64,000 nucleotides of DNA from Consotaella salsifontis. GTDB taxonomy: Bacteria; Pseudomonadota; Alphaproteobacteria; Rhizobiales; Rhizobiaceae. The first letter of the stretch is position 1. Each line of letters opens with the position of its first letter. Below the pieces are notes generated by a model. It made no database searches and had not been told where the DNA came from. It worked only from the letters and a program-made list of their open reading frames with translations. The translations under genes and the position numbers were made by a program. Shown here in pieces: positions 62,662 to 64,000 of this stretch. Location: positions 34,958-98,957 of the forward strand of contig NZ_FUXL01000017.1 in the NCBI RefSeq assembly GCF_900167365.1. Reading direction: 5' to 3'.

Positions 62662-64000
62662 TCACGCCATCTCGACGACGGGGATGCCGAGGCGTTTGGC
62701 AAAGGCGCGCAGCACTGGGCGGTGCTCGCCGTAGACCACGGCGGTGTGGTGCTCGAGGCCCTCGGATATGATGGTTTCGAGATAGCTGGCGGCGGAGGCG
62801 TCGAGCCTGGCGACGCCGGCGGTGCCGGAGAAGGCGAGGGGCCGCCGGATCATCTCGCCGCCCGCCAGCATGAGCCGCAGGCTGCCGCCGCTACGGCTGA
62901 GGCGCGCCACGGTAATGCGCCCCGGCTTTAGCGGAAATTCCGAAAGAAGCGGCATCTTGCGGTTGGAGTGGACCGTCGCCCGCGTCTCGGCCTCGGGATC
63001 GGCCATGTCGATGGGCGCCTGGCCGCAGTGCCAGAACACCACCGTGTCGTCCTTGGTGTCGATGTCGACGAGATCGGAGTTGAACACCGCACCGTCGTCG
63101 CTCGCCCATTGAAGCAGCAGCGAGGTGATGACGCCGTAGACGTCGGCCTCGCAGCCCGCCGGGATGCGATCCTCGTTGAGCAGGGCGAGGGCGCCACAGG
63201 CCGCGCAACCATAGTCGATGAAGAAATCGGGCCAGCAACGCACGGCGATGCCGGCATAGCCCTTGTCCTTGGCGCGCTGCGAGAGGCAGCCGTGGATCTT
63301 CAGCGTCTTCCGGGTGGCGACCTCGTCCATCTCGGCGAGATTGCCGAACTCGTGGCTGCGCCGCGCCCAGCCATTGTCGGCGAGGTCCTCGGGCGCGGCC
63401 TTGACCTCCTCGATGAAGGCCTTGACCGGCTGCTGATCGACGGTGATGCCGAAGCGGGAGGCAAGCTCGCCAGCATCGAAATCGCACGGATCGAAGCCGT
63501 CGGGGTGTTCGCCGACGACGAGAAGCTTGGTGCTCTTGAAACGGCGGACGAGGGCCGCAGCCTTGGCGGCGGTCGCAATCTTTCCGGCCGCGCTCGCGTC
63601 GTCGGGCTCGCCATGGACATAGTCGATGGATTTGCCGCGCCGGCTGAGGGCATGGGCGGCGAGATTGACGCCGCAGAAGGAGTTGAGCCGAAGCCGGCCG
63701 CCGGTGCGCGGCTCGGGGAAGGACCACATCATGACGGGCGCATCGACCGCCTCGGTCAGGCCGAGGGTCATGGTCGCGTCGGCAAACGTGACCTGGAGGA
63801 TGAGAAGGAGGTCGAGGGGCTCGGCGGTCAGCGCGGGTACGGCAGCGGCGGCCGCATCGGCGTCGAAGAGGATCTTCGGCTCGCCGATGAAGTCGGCATC
63901 CACGAGCTTCAGCGTTTCCAGCGCCTTCTGGAGCTTCTCCTCGGCATAGGCGACATCGAAATTGACCCGGCCGACGACGGCAAGGCCGATCTTGGGTTTG
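62662..64000 (-). CDS. L-fucose/L-arabinose isomerase-like protein, 5' end beyond the right edge
   Basis: At least 446 codons, open to the right edge; the first visible residues KPKIGLAVVGRVNFDVAYAE suggest only a few are missing. Layout is that of the FucI/AraA fold: an N-terminal Rossmann-like part (LLLILQVTFADATMTLGLTE), NSFCGVNLAAHAL, a central IAVRCWPDFFIDYGCAACGA and C-terminal beta domain with GLEHHTAVVYGEHR. Family members isomerise aldoses and ketoses. Metal ligands cannot be assigned with certainty. It is the first visible gene of the minus-strand operon that continues with GH31 and the TRAP genes. Confidence 0.8.
   Translation of the reverse strand, partial: KPKIGLAVVGRVNFDVAYAEEKLQKALETLKLVDADFIGEPKILFDADAAAAAVPALTAEPLDLLLILQVTFADATMTLGLTEAVDAPVMMWSFPEPRTGGRLRLNSFCGVNLAAHALSRRGKSIDYVHGEPDDASAAGKIATAAKAAALVRRFKSTKLLVVGEHPDGFDPCDFDAGELASRFGITVDQQPVKAFIEEVKAAPEDLADNGWARRSHEFGNLAEMDEVATRKTLKIHGCLSQRAKDKGYAGIAVRCWPDFFIDYGCAACGALALLNEDRIPAGCEADVYGVITSLLLQWASDDGAVFNSDLVDIDTKDDTVVFWHCGQAPIDMADPEAETRATVHSNRKMPLLSEFPLKPGRITVARLSRSGGSLRLMLAGGEMIRRPLAFSGTAGVARLDASAASYLETIISEGLEHHTAVVYGEHRPVLRAFAKRLGIPVVEMA

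Noticed and set aside
1..64000. CRISPR array, toxin-antitoxin or phage structural genes
   Set aside because: No regularly spaced repeat arrays, cas genes, recognisable toxin-antitoxin pairs or phage morphogenesis genes were seen. The only array-like repeats are the GCGGC tract and the three 12-base repeats in the integrase gene.

Overview
The window looks like chromosome (or a large replicon) of a high-GC alphaproteobacterium, most likely of the order Hyphomicrobiales (Rhizobiales). This rests on the gene content: a kaiBC operon with an HWE-type histidine kinase, an Omp25/31-like beta-barrel protein, Afu-type and TRAP uptake systems, and the density of LysR, HxlR and SDR genes. Genus is not determined. 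Both edges cut genes: a SARP/BTAD regulator on the left and a fucose/arabinose-isomerase-like protein on the right.

Layout. 1-3.8 kb: truncated SARP-type regulator (minus) divergent from a two-gene unit, a cysteine-synthase-like PLP enzyme and a group II PLP decarboxylase. 3.9-7.4 kb: minus-strand operon kaiC-kaiB-histidine kinase, with start/stop overlaps at both junctions. 7.6-14.0 kb: LacI regulator divergent from a binding protein, a double-domain permease, an ATPase and an inositol-monophosphatase-like enzyme, with a near-perfect LacI-type operator between them. This looks like uptake and dephosphorylation of a phosphorylated sugar or polyol. 14-30 kb: an accessory stretch of regulator plus NAD(P)-enzyme pairs (HxlR/SDR, MDR/LysR, LysR/NmrA, SDR/HxlR, TetR/DHFR-like), VOC and EthD proteins, an esterase-NmrA fusion, an Lrp-DUF2000-LysE unit, and several damaged genes: an Old Yellow Enzyme fragment, a LysR gene with a 5-bp slippage, a frameshifted DHFR-like gene and an NmrA-like gene truncated next to an IS5-type remnant. 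30.8-34.5 kb: an ECF41 sigma factor with an SDR, an NmrA/epimerase and a carboxymuconolactone decarboxylase; the last two carry matches to the ECF41 promoter (TGTCACA-N16/17-CGTC). 35-41 kb: beta-barrel protein, small coiled-coil ORF, a SPOR/trypsin-type exported protease, gene debris and a long tyrosine integrase abutting tRNA-Ser(CGA), the likely end of an integrated element.

41-54 kb: glpK; a KdsB-like cytidylyltransferase with a histidine phosphatase; a 2-keto-3-deoxy sugar acid locus (PfkB-type KDG kinase, IclR regulator, DgoK, Zn-dehydrogenase, KduD, D-2-hydroxyacid dehydrogenase) closed by a clear rho-independent terminator; YhcH-family protein; ATC hydrolase; tRNA-Gly(GCC); HxlR/hydrolase pair. 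54-64 kb: DeoR regulator and a minus-strand catabolic operon running isomerase-like gene, GH31 glycosidase, TRAP DctQ-DctM-DctP, glycerol-dehydrogenase-like enzyme and DMT transporter, with stable hairpins in three of its intercistronic gaps.

The most interesting candidates are the KaiBC-kinase timer with a coiled-coil KaiC tail, the synthase-decarboxylase pair under a SARP regulator, the ECF41 regulon with visible promoters, the slippage-prone LysR gene and the TRAP-GH31 operon. No wholly unprecedented system is proven by the sequence alone.
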